Of a stretch of DNA of 37,560 nucleotides, positions 29,366 to 37,306 are shown in pieces; positions within the stretch are counted from its first letter, which is position 1, and each line of letters starts with the position of its first letter. Made by a program: the position numbers and the translations under genes. Under the pieces are notes generated by a model, which saw only the letters and a program-made list of their open reading frames with translations, made no database searches and had not been told where the DNA came from. This DNA is from Holtermannia corniformis (lineage: Eukaryota > Basidiomycota > Tremellomycetes > Holtermanniales): contig BCIJ01000051.1 of NCBI GenBank assembly GCA_001599935.1, forward strand, positions 1 to 37,560, written 5' to 3'.

Positions 29366-31697
29366 ATGGAGGCCATCCCGAATCGACCTCTGGTCGTCCG
29401 CCTGACCCAGGGCACGCTCCCTCGCAAGGTCAACTTCAAGTCGGCTGCGACTTGTCGCTACGAAACGCTGATCGAGAGGGTGGGTCGCAGGGGCGTGAAC
29501 CGAGCTGACATTTAGGTGTCGGAATGTTACCACCTGAGTGCATCGCCTTTTCACTTGTCGTATGTGGATGAAGATGGCGAGGAGACGGCCATCTGCAACG
29601 AACAAGACTGGACCGACGCTATCGTGTGGTTCCTCTCGGGAGAAGAAGAATCCACAAGCAAGGTGGTCGTCCGCCTCGACGTCGTTGTGGAGTATGACGG
29701 TCCGAGCTTGTCGGACACGTCGTCGAGGAGCTCGGGCGAGTCATGGGCAGAGAGCGAGCGCAGTGAAGGGACGGTCCGCAGTGGACAGACTGGGAGTGAT
29801 CGCACCGAACGGCAGAGCATGGCTTCGACAGACATGACGCCGAGCATGGCGTCCACAGAGATGACCGGGGCCGACCTTGGCCACCGCTGGCTGGAGGAAC
29901 AAACCCGCCTGGCGATGCGCAAGATGACCCCGCCGTCTATGCACTCGCGCCGGTCGAGCCTGCTGAGCGATGAGAGTGACGAGGTTAGCATTGGCGATTT
30001 GTCGCTCCTACGAGACGCTCGCGGCAGTAAGTCTCCTTAGCCAGACCAAGCTGACGCCAGGGTACTACTACTCATACATTGACGGCGCAAGCTCGTCCAA
30101 TCCGTTTCGTAACCCTCGTACGGCGTGTTCAGCGTGCCACGCCGAGTTTGACTATATGCGCTACGTGTGCACAGTCTGTAAAGACGGCGGCTCGGACCAC
30201 ACGGCGTATCCAGAGGTCAACCCGGGAGTGTACGAGCTCTGTCCACAGTGTATCGAGACGCACGGCTTGGTGCATGCGCAGCGGCATGATCGACATGCGT
30301 TCCAGGAGCTCATCCGGCAAGGGGACGACTGGGTGCCAGTCGGTGAGTTCTACGATTTATGATTGAGCTAACGGCAGCGCATGAGCATCCGACAGGCTGT
30401 ACCGTCTGTCGCAACCCACTCGGGGAACACTTTAAATGTGGGTGCTCACCGCGATACCAAGCTTATTCAGGCCTTACATGCAAACAAATGCACCTCTGTC
30501 CGACATGTGAGTGCGCACCGGTTAGGTCGAGCTGACGACAGGCTACCAAGATGTTGGTGAGATCCACCCGATCCATGTCTTCCTGCAACTGCCGCAAGCC
30601 GGTACCCATGCGGATGCGTTCTGTCACAAGTAAGTCGTCCTGACGGTACAAAGCTGACGGTAGCTGCCTCGAGAGCATCCGAGGGGTGCGCTACCACTGT
30701 GCGGTCTGTCCTTCATGGTGAGTTTGGACGCATCGACAAGACTGACATCAGGGATCTATGCGAACGATGTGAGGCGAACGACGCGACGAGCGGGCAGCAT
30801 ACAGCAGAGCATGTCATGATGAAAATCCCGCGTCCTCTACCGCCCAACGAGGTCGCCACCATCTCTCGGCGCGCACGCGATCGGTGGCAGCAAGATGCGC
30901 GTCAAATCCCAAGCGACATATTCCAGCGCGATCCTATGGCCCACGACGTCGTCTGCGACGGTTGCTCCCAGTGGATCGTCGGCCAACGATTTCAGTGCGC
31001 AAATTGCTCGCACCCCTACTCACTCGTGAGTCGTACTCGCCAGACCCGCGCTAACGACAGTGCGCGACATGTGAACAACGATCCCATCGGCTGCACGATC
31101 CCCGCCATGCTTTTTACCGCTTCACCCGGCCGGTTGATCAGCCATTGACTCCCAGACCGTTGCCCTTGCTGGTGAGTCACGACCGCTTGACCGAGCTGAC
31201 GGCAGTATAAATCCAAAGTCGGCCTGATCCCCGCTTCCGCGGCCGCGCGTCCTCGCACGTCGACCTGTGAGTGTCCCCAGGAAGACCGAGCTAACGTCAG
31301 CGTATTTGCAATACGTTGTTCACAGTGATGTAGGTTCTCGTTTCCCCAGCCAAGCTGATGACAGACGGTCTGCGACATTCACGGCGATCAAATCCGTGGG
31401 GCTTGGTTGCGGTGCGCCCACTGTCCTGATGGGTTTGATATCTGCGGCGACGCACGGTTTGTAAACCACGATCCGAGGCATGGTGAGTTTCACCAGGCGT
31501 GACATGGCTGACGGCAGTGTTTCTTGTACTCAAGGCTCCAGTGGGTGTTGAACCGGGTGGGATCATACTGACGGGCAGGTTGACATGCGTGTCTTTCGGT
31601 GAGTCTGGTGCCACTCGATGTGGCTGACGACAGGGCCATCGCAGGTCTCGAGAGCTCACACGGGAGGCCATTACTCGCCCAGCAACTGTATCGCTAA
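29366..31697 (+). CDS. PB1 and multiple ZZ zinc-finger protein
   Basis: Fourteen exons: 29366-29479, 29516-30026, 30061-30342, 30378-30506, 30542-30629, 30664-30717, 30752-31025, 31061-31171, 31206-31266, 31301-31329, 31365-31482, 31518-31540, 31579-31598 and 31634-31697; 13 introns of 34-38 nt; 625 residues. Residues 1-80 form a PB1-like ubiquitin fold (basic KVNFK, acidic YVDEDGEE and ICNEQDWTDAI). After a Ser-rich linker come ZZ-type zinc fingers: CSACHAEF...YVCTVC...ELCPQC with HAQRHDRH, then CTVCRNPLGEHFKC, YHCAVC...LCERCEAND, and VVCDGCSQWIVGQRFQC. The C-terminus (VFLVLKAPVDMRVFRAI) is a recurrent tail in fungal NBR1-like ZZ proteins. By family, an adaptor in selective autophagy or signalling is plausible but inferred. 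Exons of 20, 23 and 29 nt are unusually small. Confidence 0.86.
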
Positions 31698-31729
31698 ATT
31701 GTATGCACATGCTACACTGCTAGGCCCGC

Positions 31730-32835
31730 TCAGGCCGTACCGGCCGCCTTCCACCACGTCACCACCTTGTCGTCACCGCCCGTCACATATTGCTTGCCAA
31801 CCTGCGCCTGGTTCGCAGCGAGTGGTTGCCACGCAAAGCCCCAGACGTCACCTGTCGCGCTCGCCGTCGAAACACAGGCGCGCTGACCGACATCCCACAG
31901 TTTGATTGCATGCTCGGCGCCACTGATCGTCAGCCGGGTCAGACAAGGGGGACTCACCCGCTGCCCAGCAATCGCCCATCGGGACTCGCGGCGACCTTGA
32001 GCACCCAACTCGAGTGACCTTGCAGGATCGCAACGGCCCCTTCGCCGCGTCCACGACCGGCGCGCACGTCGTGGAGGACGATCCGGTGGTCATCAGAGCC
32101 CGAGAAGAGATGTTGCGAATCGCCCCAGCCAACGGTGCGGACTGGCATGGCATGCGATGGATACGTTGCAATGATTGCGCGCGTCTCGACGTCGATGACT
32201 ACGACGTGGCCGGCTTCCGTCCCGAGAGCGAGTGTGCGACCGTCCGGACTCTGGCATCAGCTAAGTGTCTCTCAGGCTCGCACTTACAAATTTGAGATCC
32301 AGCCCGTGCTTGCCTTTGCCCGTGTCTACCGCGCCTTGAACCTGGCCAAAGGTTTCGTCGATGCCTTGAAACACGACACTGGCACCACGACCCGACCAAG
32401 CCGCGAGGGAACCAGTGGGGTGAATGGCCGAACTCCAAGCGGCGACCTCTGACATCAGCCTAGCCTTGCAGTCGACGACTCACCATCTCCGTCGACACTC
32501 GACTTTTCCTTTGCCTTCCACGACTGCTGCTTGTCGAGCACCTTGCCTTCGAGATCGAGCAACGAGAGGGTGCCTTCGAGCGAGCAGGCGAGCGCTCGAG
32601 AGCCTGCAGCATCTACCGACAGGGACGAGATCGCCAGCGGGTTCTCCTTGAAGTGGTGCTCGAGCTCTTGACCACGCCAGACGCGGACGCCACCATCGGC
32701 CGCTCCTGACACTACACGGTCCTTTGCCGTCCACTCGAGCTGCCACACAGGCTCGCCGTGGCTCGCCGACGACTCTTGCTGGAGGTACTGCAGTGACTGC
32801 CATCAGCAAAGCTCGGCGCCAAGGCCACTCACCAT
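31730..32835 (-). CDS. SKI8: Ski8/WDR61-type WD40 protein
   Basis: Minus-strand exons 32833-32835, 32484-32796, 32288-32448, 31958-32250 and 31730-31922; introns 36, 35, 37 and 35 nt; 320 residues, matching the usual ~305 of Ski8/WDR61. WD40 repeats are recognisable throughout: VWQLEWTAKDRVVSGAADG, SSLSVDAAGSRALACSLEG, AIHPTGSLAAWSG, SPDGRTLALGTEAGHV, MPVRTVGWGDSQHLFSGSDD, WVLKVAASPDGRLLGSG and HAIKLWDVGQRACV. The propeller acts as a scaffold in the cytoplasmic Ski complex for exosomal mRNA decay and, in many eukaryotes, in the Paf1 complex. The first coding exon is only the ATG itself: GTGAGT follows at once, and the frame upstream has a stop codon with no other ATG. It converges on the PB1-ZZ gene with 32 bp between stops. 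Confidence 0.9.
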
Positions 32836-32890
32836 TGTCGACGCCGTTGAAGCGAGTTCAAGAGCTGTTGCTGATCATGGTCTGTGCGTG

Positions 32891-32898
32891 TCACGTGA
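32891..32898. promoter_or_regulatory. TCACGTGA in SKI8/CRD1 divergent promoter
   Basis: Palindrome in the 102 bp between the SKI8 start (32835, minus) and the CRD1 start (32938, plus), 56 and 40 bp from the ATGs. Confidence 0.5.
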
Positions 32899-32937
32899 CC
32901 TCGCCTACTGGGGAACCGTCCTGCTCTCCCCTTCACC

Positions 32938-33715
32938 ATGTTGCTCACTCGGTCCGGTTGTGTCGCGCTCAGGCATGTGCGGCTCGCTCCAGTGCTGGCC
33001 AGGTGTCACGGCACCAAGCCCGAGCTGCGTGAATCGCCCTACACCATTCCCAATGCCTTGACGGTTGCCCGAATCGCGTCCTGTCCGTTCCTCGGCTATG
33101 CAATCGTCGACGGGCAATTCGAGCTGGCGACTGGGCTTCTCGTAGCTGGCGGCATCTCTGACTGGGTGAGCTCACTGTGTCCAGCCCAGGCTAACGTCAG
33201 GCCGACGGGTTTATTGCGCGACGCTACAACATGAAGTCTGTGCTCGGCACGATTCTCGACCCGGCAGCAGACAAAGCGCTCATGACAACGCTAGTCTGCA
33301 CGCTCGCATACAAAGGGCTACTGCCTACACCTCTCGCGGTCCTCATTCTCGGCCGCGACGTCGCCCTGTCCCTCTCGGCATTCTACTTTCGCTTCATCTC
33401 CTTACCCAAACCACGCACTCTCTCGCGCTATTTCGATGTGTCCATCCCGTCAGCAGAGGTCCGGCCGACGCAAATCTCAAAGGTACGTCTTCGTATTCAG
33501 ACCGCGCTAACGGCAGTACAACACCTTCCTCCAGCTCGTTCTCATGGGCGTCACGACCGTCTCACCGCTGCTTGGGTTTTCGATCGCCCAGCCGCTGCTG
33601 GCCCTTCAGTAAGTCGTACCAGCTGAATGTTGCTCACTTCAGATGGACGGTCGCAGGGACGACGATCTGGAGCGGGCTCAGTTATGTAGGCAAAGCAGGG
33701 GTCAAGATTCTGTAA
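32938..33715 (+). CDS. CRD1: Cardiolipin synthase (CDP-alcohol phosphatidyltransferase)
   Basis: Exons 32938-33165, 33201-33482, 33517-33608 and 33643-33715; introns 35, 34 and 34 nt; 224 residues. It joins CDP-diacylglycerol to phosphatidylglycerol to make cardiolipin at the mitochondrial inner membrane. An arginine-rich presequence (MLLTRSGCVALRHVRLAPVL) is followed by YTIPNALTVARI. The family active-site motif is intact across the first splice: D75-x2-D78-G79-x2-A82-R83, then G92-x3-D96-x3-D100 (GTILDPAAD). At least four hydrophobic helices follow. The length is somewhat short for a fungal Crd1 (about 280-340), mostly because the presequence is brief. Its stop is 8 bp from the stop of the convergent family gene at 33724. 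Confidence 0.93.
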
Positions 33716-33723
33716 TGCATCTC

Positions 33724-34047
33724 TCAACCACGACCTGCAATCTTGGTCTGTGACCACTGCGCGACGGCCGTCCAGAGAGCATCGACGACAGCCAGAGTGT
33801 CCGAATCCACTCGATTGCGAATCATCTCCCGTTGCGTGTCTGGGTCCAGGCGATTGTAATCATCTTGCTCTGCCGGGTCGTCGAACCGCACAACTAAGCG
33901 CTGCTGGTAGGACGGGATTCGACGTTCACTCTTGGACGTTGCTCCGGGGTGCACGTAGCCGTTGATGCATTCCATCGTGAACCCGTGCGAACGTGCGGTC
34001 GGCGGCACAATCTCGCTATGGCAGCATACCAGCTCCGAGTCGATCAT
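33724..34047 (-). CDS. Small paralogue family member D, 107 residues
   Basis: Intronless 107-residue protein, the most divergent intact copy of a local family I do not recognise. It keeps the family core INGYVHPGATSKSERRIPSY and a downstream F...Y..L....Q..MI pattern, then a C-terminal helix ending in a W (VVDALWTAVAQW). There is no signal peptide, membrane segment or metal motif. A CATAAAG box lies 33 bp before the ATG (34080-34086, minus strand). All family members are intronless, unlike every large gene to the left. Confidence 0.7.
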   Translation of the reverse strand: MIDSELVCCHSEIVPPTARSHGFTMECINGYVHPGATSKSERRIPSYQQRLVVRFDDPAEQDDYNRLDPDTQREMIRNRVDSDTLAVVDALWTAVAQWSQTKIAGRG

Positions 34048-34079
34048 GGTGTGTAGATGGGTACGATCGCATCAGGGCG

Positions 34080-34086
34080 CTTTATG
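34080..34086 (-). promoter_or_regulatory. TATA-like CATAAAG before family member D
   Basis: CATAAAG on the minus strand, 33 bp upstream of the ATG at 34047. It is weaker than the boxes before the sister genes but at the same distance. Confidence 0.4.
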
Positions 34087-34146
34087 CTCTATCTTCTGGC
34101 TGGAGGGAGACCAAGACAAAGGTGCATCAGATACTCCGATCCCAGC

Positions 34147-34509
34147 TTAGCTCCGTTTTGACTTCCAAGCGGCGTTGGCCTCGTCCAGCTGTTCAAACGC
34201 CTCCTTGGCCTTTCCATTCACCGCTGTCGGGCTGAAAAGGTAGTGAATCAGCGACTTCTTCTCTGCTGATGACAGCTCGCCAAAGTGCGATTCAGCGGCC
34301 TTGGCGTCCGAGCCGTAAAACGAAGTCTCCAACGTGCGCGTATACGTCGGTCTCAGCGCTTCACTCTTGGGCGTTGCATTCGGGTGTACGTACGCGCTGA
34401 TGCTATCGAGCGAGATGGTGGCCGATGCTTTGGGCAACGGGTACATGACCTGGGTCGACGAGTCAATCGGGATTCTCATGATGAGCTGGAGACCGTCAGT
34501 TGAAGACAT
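34147..34509 (-). CDS. Small paralogue family member A, 120 residues
   Basis: Intronless, 120 residues, start at 34509. The core reads SATISLDSISAYVHPNATPK followed by SEALRPTYTRTLETSFYGSD, AAESHFGELSSAEKKSLIHY and a C-terminal helix AFEQLDEANAAWK. By eye it is closest to the next copy at 34965-35318, about 55-60% identical, consistent with a recent tandem duplication. It is predicted soluble and probably beta-strand N-terminal, helical C-terminal. Function is unknown and I do not recognise the family outside this window. A TATA box sits 31-38 bp upstream. Confidence 0.8.
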   Translation of the reverse strand: MSSTDGLQLIMRIPIDSSTQVMYPLPKASATISLDSISAYVHPNATPKSEALRPTYTRTLETSFYGSDAKAAESHFGELSSAEKKSLIHYLFSPTAVNGKAKEAFEQLDEANAAWKSKRS

Positions 34510-34964
34510 TGTTGGGATATCCGCTGCACTTCACACTGCTTTATAAGCTGCAGGATCACGTTTGTCATCATGTACCGTTGCGGGCTCACCACACCGCGGT
34601 AAAGGAGCGCACCCTTGTCACGATCGGCCGCCATCATTAGTTGGAATCGGGACAACCGAGGGGACTCGGAGTGCAAGAGGCTTTCCCATTGTCTATTGAA
34701 CAGGATCCGGAGTACGCGTCAGTTAGCGCGGGCGGGGTGAAATCAAAGGTGGCTCTCTAGTGACGTCGTCCCGATTCGGACCAAAATCATCATCAATAGC
34801 GGACTTCGGACCGGTGCGGCGATCTCCCTTGTGCAGTGCTGTCAGTAGCAGCGTGAGCCCGCTCTAGATCACGGTGTCTGCAGTACGTGTGTGCATGCGA
34901 TTCGCAGTGGCCAGTTGGCTGCTTCCAATGAACTGAACGACCGCCCGAACGGCAGACCGCTCGA
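34510..34964. other. Spacer between family members A and B, 455 bp
   Basis: It holds the promoter of member A (TATA at 34540-34547) and the 3' side of member B. Open frames crossing it are overlaps of member B in other frames or lack any pattern. I see no other element. Confidence 0.6.
34540..34547 (-). promoter_or_regulatory. TATA box CTTATAAA before family member A
   Basis: CTTATAAA on the minus strand, 31-38 bp upstream of the ATG at 34509. Given the usual TATA-to-start spacing, the 5' leader must be very short. Confidence 0.6.
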
Positions 34965-35318
34965 TTACCTACTCGTCTTCCACTCTTCATGGGTTCTCTC
35001 GATCTCTTCGAAAGCGGCGTCGGCTTTCGCGTCCACATCCGAGCGGCTGAAGATCGTGTGAACCAACGACTGCTGCTCCGCACTCGCTAGCGCTCGGAAG
35101 TGCATTTCCGCAGCATCCGCACCTGCTCCGTGGAACGAAGTTTCAAGCGTCCTCGTCCAGGTTGGTTGCATCGTCTCGCTCTTCTTGGTTGCATTCGGGT
35201 GCGCGTACGCGCTTATACTGTCAAGCGTGATTGTTGCGGATCCATCGCCGTACGGATAGGCCACTTCAGTCGAAGGGTCGATTGCGATGCGTTTGATAAG
35301 TGCAAGGTCGGATGACAT
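34965..35318 (-). CDS. Small paralogue family member B, 117 residues
   Basis: Intronless, 117 residues from the ATG at 35318 (MSSDLALIKRIAIDPSTEV). Core: GSATITLDSISAYAHPNATK, then TWTRTLETSFHGAGADAAEM, LASAEQQSLVHTIFSRSDVD, and helix AAFEEIERTHEEWK. It is the closest sister of member A. An upstream in-frame extension exists, but the start was set by alignment to member A (MSSTDGLQLIMRIPIDSSTQ) and by the ATATAAG box 35 bp before it. Function unknown. Confidence 0.8.
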   Translation of the reverse strand: MSSDLALIKRIAIDPSTEVAYPYGDGSATITLDSISAYAHPNATKKSETMQPTWTRTLETSFHGAGADAAEMHFRALASAEQQSLVHTIFSRSDVDAKADAAFEEIERTHEEWKTSR

Positions 35319-35352
35319 GGTTGCCGTTGGGTAGGTAGTTTGCCGCACCATC

Positions 35353-35360
35353 TTATATCC
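35353..35360 (-). promoter_or_regulatory. TATA-like ATATAAGA before family member B
   Basis: GATATAAGA on the minus strand about 35 bp upstream of the ATG at 35318, the same spacing as the other family members. Confidence 0.5.
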
Positions 35361-36091
35361 TGCAAAACAGATCGTGTCACCGCTGTGCGTCGTCAGCGCT
35401 GACAAGTTTATAGGTGATTGAAGCGCGATCAAAGGTTCGGTATCCTGATTTGGACAGTCTACGTCGAGATTGCTTGATATGAAGCGCCTTCTATTGTGAA
35501 GCGGCTGGGTGGTGCAAGTTTAGAGGCAATCTCAACGAGACCAGCAAAGTGAAAGGTAGGGTAATAGTGATGGACGGTGAGAGCATGTGTTAGCGAGGCG
35601 CTCGGAGCTTGCTAGCCGCCTCCGCCTTTTGGCAGTTCTGGCAGTTTCGCCAGAATCGCCAATGGGACGGTTTCGAGATTGGCTCAACTGTCTTCTCACC
35701 ATCATTGAGGGTGGCTGCAAGCTCAAGGCTCACCCGTCATCCTCCCCTTCTTCCTCCTCTTTGTCTGCGCTCTGTTTCAGTCGCCTACGAGTTGTACTTT
35801 ATGGCCTGTTGGAGCCACATCCTGCGTCATGCATCACGTGTCTGTGGAAGGGTGTTAGGGCTTCGTCGGCGTTCTGGTGCTCAGAGGGGTTAGAGGTTGG
35901 TGTCTAGTCGTCAGTTGTCCATAGTCCATGAACCACTTCCTCTCTGGCAGTGTCTGCCGGCGTGGGCGGGCGGGAACACCCTCTACACGACGCCAGCCGA
36001 GCTAACCGCCTGTGCTACGTCACACTGGTTTTTTTCCTCACCCTGATCATGCCAACCCTGGACGACCTGTGGTGCGTCGCGACGCTTGATT

Positions 36092-36174
36092 TGTTGGATT
36101 ACGCCACGCAGCCAGCCATCCCGGCGGAGGACGCCGCATCCGGCGAACACTACATCCGGCGCGGATGTAGCCAA
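36092..36174 (+). repeat. Dispersed repeat, copy 1
   Basis: This 83-bp segment matches 37466-37560 almost base for base, starting TGTTGGATTACGCCA and ending GCGGATGTAGCCAA. The copies differ by a few substitutions, mostly third-position in one frame, and by a 12-nt length difference. In that frame both encode LDYATQPAI...DAASGEHYIRRGCSQ. It includes a hairpin at 36150-36170. The full extent is unknown because copy 2 is cut by the window end. Confidence 0.85.
36150..36170. repeat. Perfect hairpin, 9-bp arms
   Basis: Arms CTACATCCG and CGGATGTAG around loop GCG. The identical hairpin is at 37536-37556 in repeat copy 2. Confidence 0.85.
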
Positions 36175-36213
36175 GACAAGTCTGGCGCGCAGAGGATGTA
36201 GTCAAGGCGCCGA

Positions 36214-36299
36214 GGATGCGACGCATCCGGCGAGGATACTGCATCCGGCGAGACAATCAGGATGGCGTGCTAGACATCAGAGCCGTAGGCGAAGCCTAC
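36214..36299. repeat. Two further perfect hairpins
   Basis: GGATGCG/CGCATCC (7-bp arms, 1-nt spacer) at 36214-36228, and GTAGGC/GCCTAC (6-bp arms, loop GAA) at 36285-36299. GCATCCGGCGA words interleave with them at 36223 and 36241. Confidence 0.75.
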
Positions 36300-36402
36300 A
36301 AAGTAGAGCCGTAGCGAGCGAGATGCATCACGGTTCTTCCCCATCATCTAACATGATTGGCATCTCTGGGTTCGTAAAGTCCGCATGCAGTGCATTTTCA
36401 AA

Positions 36403-36421
36403 CGCGAAGCTCGCCTTCGCG
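36403..36421. repeat. Perfect hairpin, 7-bp arms
   Basis: Arms CGCGAAG and CTTCGCG around a 5-nt loop CTCGC, about 100 bp to the right of the other hairpins. Confidence 0.75.
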
Positions 36422-36707
36422 CAGCTTATCGCGATATCTGTCGGCGGTGACCTTGACTCAGCATGCCAATTCATCATGCCAAGCCAGCTGGCTCCCCATC
36501 AGCGTCGATGATGCCGACTGGGCCACGGTCGACGCGGTCTGTACAACCAGATGATGACGTCGTGAGGGAAGGTACATAGAGGTGTGGCACTCTTTGGCAG
36601 TAGAGCGCGAGCCTTCGATATGCACTCTGATACCAGGGTCGCTCTTTCGGAGTTTAGCTGAAAGGATGGAGCGAATTTGACATTCATCTCGATCTGGACA
36701 AGCCAGC

Positions 36708-36715
36708 TTTTAAAG
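36708..36715 (+). promoter_or_regulatory. TATA-like TTTTAAAG before family member C
   Basis: TTTTAAAG about 34 bp upstream of the ATG at 36749, matching the spacing seen in members A, B and D although this gene is on the other strand. Confidence 0.45.
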
Positions 36716-36748
36716 AGTTTGCGGTGCACTCAGTGTCTGCCTCGGCCT

Positions 36749-37105
36749 ATGGATTGTACGATTATTCTGAAGACTGTTCCTATCGACAGCGTCGAACGAC
36801 CATATCCCGGCCACAGCGCTACATTCTCTATCCAGAGCATCAGCTGCGACTTGTCAGCTAATGCAACGCTCGAAAGCGAACGAAGAACGCCATCGTACAG
36901 GCGACGCATCACCGCATGGTTCAGTGGCGACGACTGGGCCCAAGCACGATCTGACTTTGATCAGCGATCGAGCTCACAGCAGCAGTACCTGATTCACTCG
37001 GCCTTCACGGGCACGGGCGTAGACTCGCAAGTGGACTCCGCGTTCAGAGAGCTAGAGGTGGCAAAAAGAATGTGGCAGCGCAGCCAACTCGAAGGGACTT
37101 ACTGA
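36749..37105 (+). CDS. Small paralogue family member C, 118 residues
   Basis: Intronless, 118 residues from ATG 36749 (MDCTIILKTVPIDSVERPYP). Family core: SATFSIQSISCDLSANATLE, then RRTPSYRRRITAWFSGDDWA, SSSQQQYLIHSAFTGTGVDS and helix AFRELEVAKRMWQ. The opposite orientation to members A, B and D suggests an inverted duplication or rearrangement. The HP before NAT is replaced by SA. No signal or membrane segment. Function unknown. Confidence 0.75.
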   Translation: MDCTIILKTVPIDSVERPYPGHSATFSIQSISCDLSANATLESERRTPSYRRRITAWFSGDDWAQARSDFDQRSSSQQQYLIHSAFTGTGVDSQVDSAFRELEVAKRMWQRSQLEGTY

Positions 37106-37306
37106 GCCCACAACCCCAAGAAAGGAGTCAATCGAGGTGTAGGCGCTTGGGAATGCTATGATCGTAAAAGTGTGCTGCGATCACTCAGCTTGTGCAAGCC
37201 TTTGTGCTCCAGTCCAAACCGACAAATACGAATGGTCACTGACGCGCGGCGTAGATCACGGTTGGCAGTGAAAGCTCGCACACCGCGGTGTTCAGACTAC
37301 ACAACC
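37106..37306. other. Spacer before broken fifth family copy
   Basis: Short region between member C and the broken copy. No TATA-like box is seen at the family's usual spacing, and no other feature. Confidence 0.5.

Larger units (their letters stand above)
35319..36748. other. Gene-free 1.4-kb region with hairpins and repeats
   Basis: No confident gene. It holds the promoter of member B, a lone CACGTG (35835-35840) not near any start, repeat copy 1 (36092-36174), several perfect hairpins between 36150 and 36421, three copies of GCATCCGGCGA (36136, 36223, 36241) and the TATA-like box of member C. A frame at 35950-36201 runs through repeat copy 1 and ends in RRGCSQDKSGAQRM, but it has no other support. 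Confidence 0.6.

Noticed and set aside
35587..35907. A plus-strand 106-codon frame in the gene-free right region
   Set aside because: Low-complexity serine/leucine content with no conserved pattern and no promoter at the family spacing.
35950..36201. An 83-codon frame running through repeat copy 1
   Set aside because: Only the repeat part shows any conservation; the N-terminal part has no promoter or homology. I kept the observation as a repeat rather than a gene.
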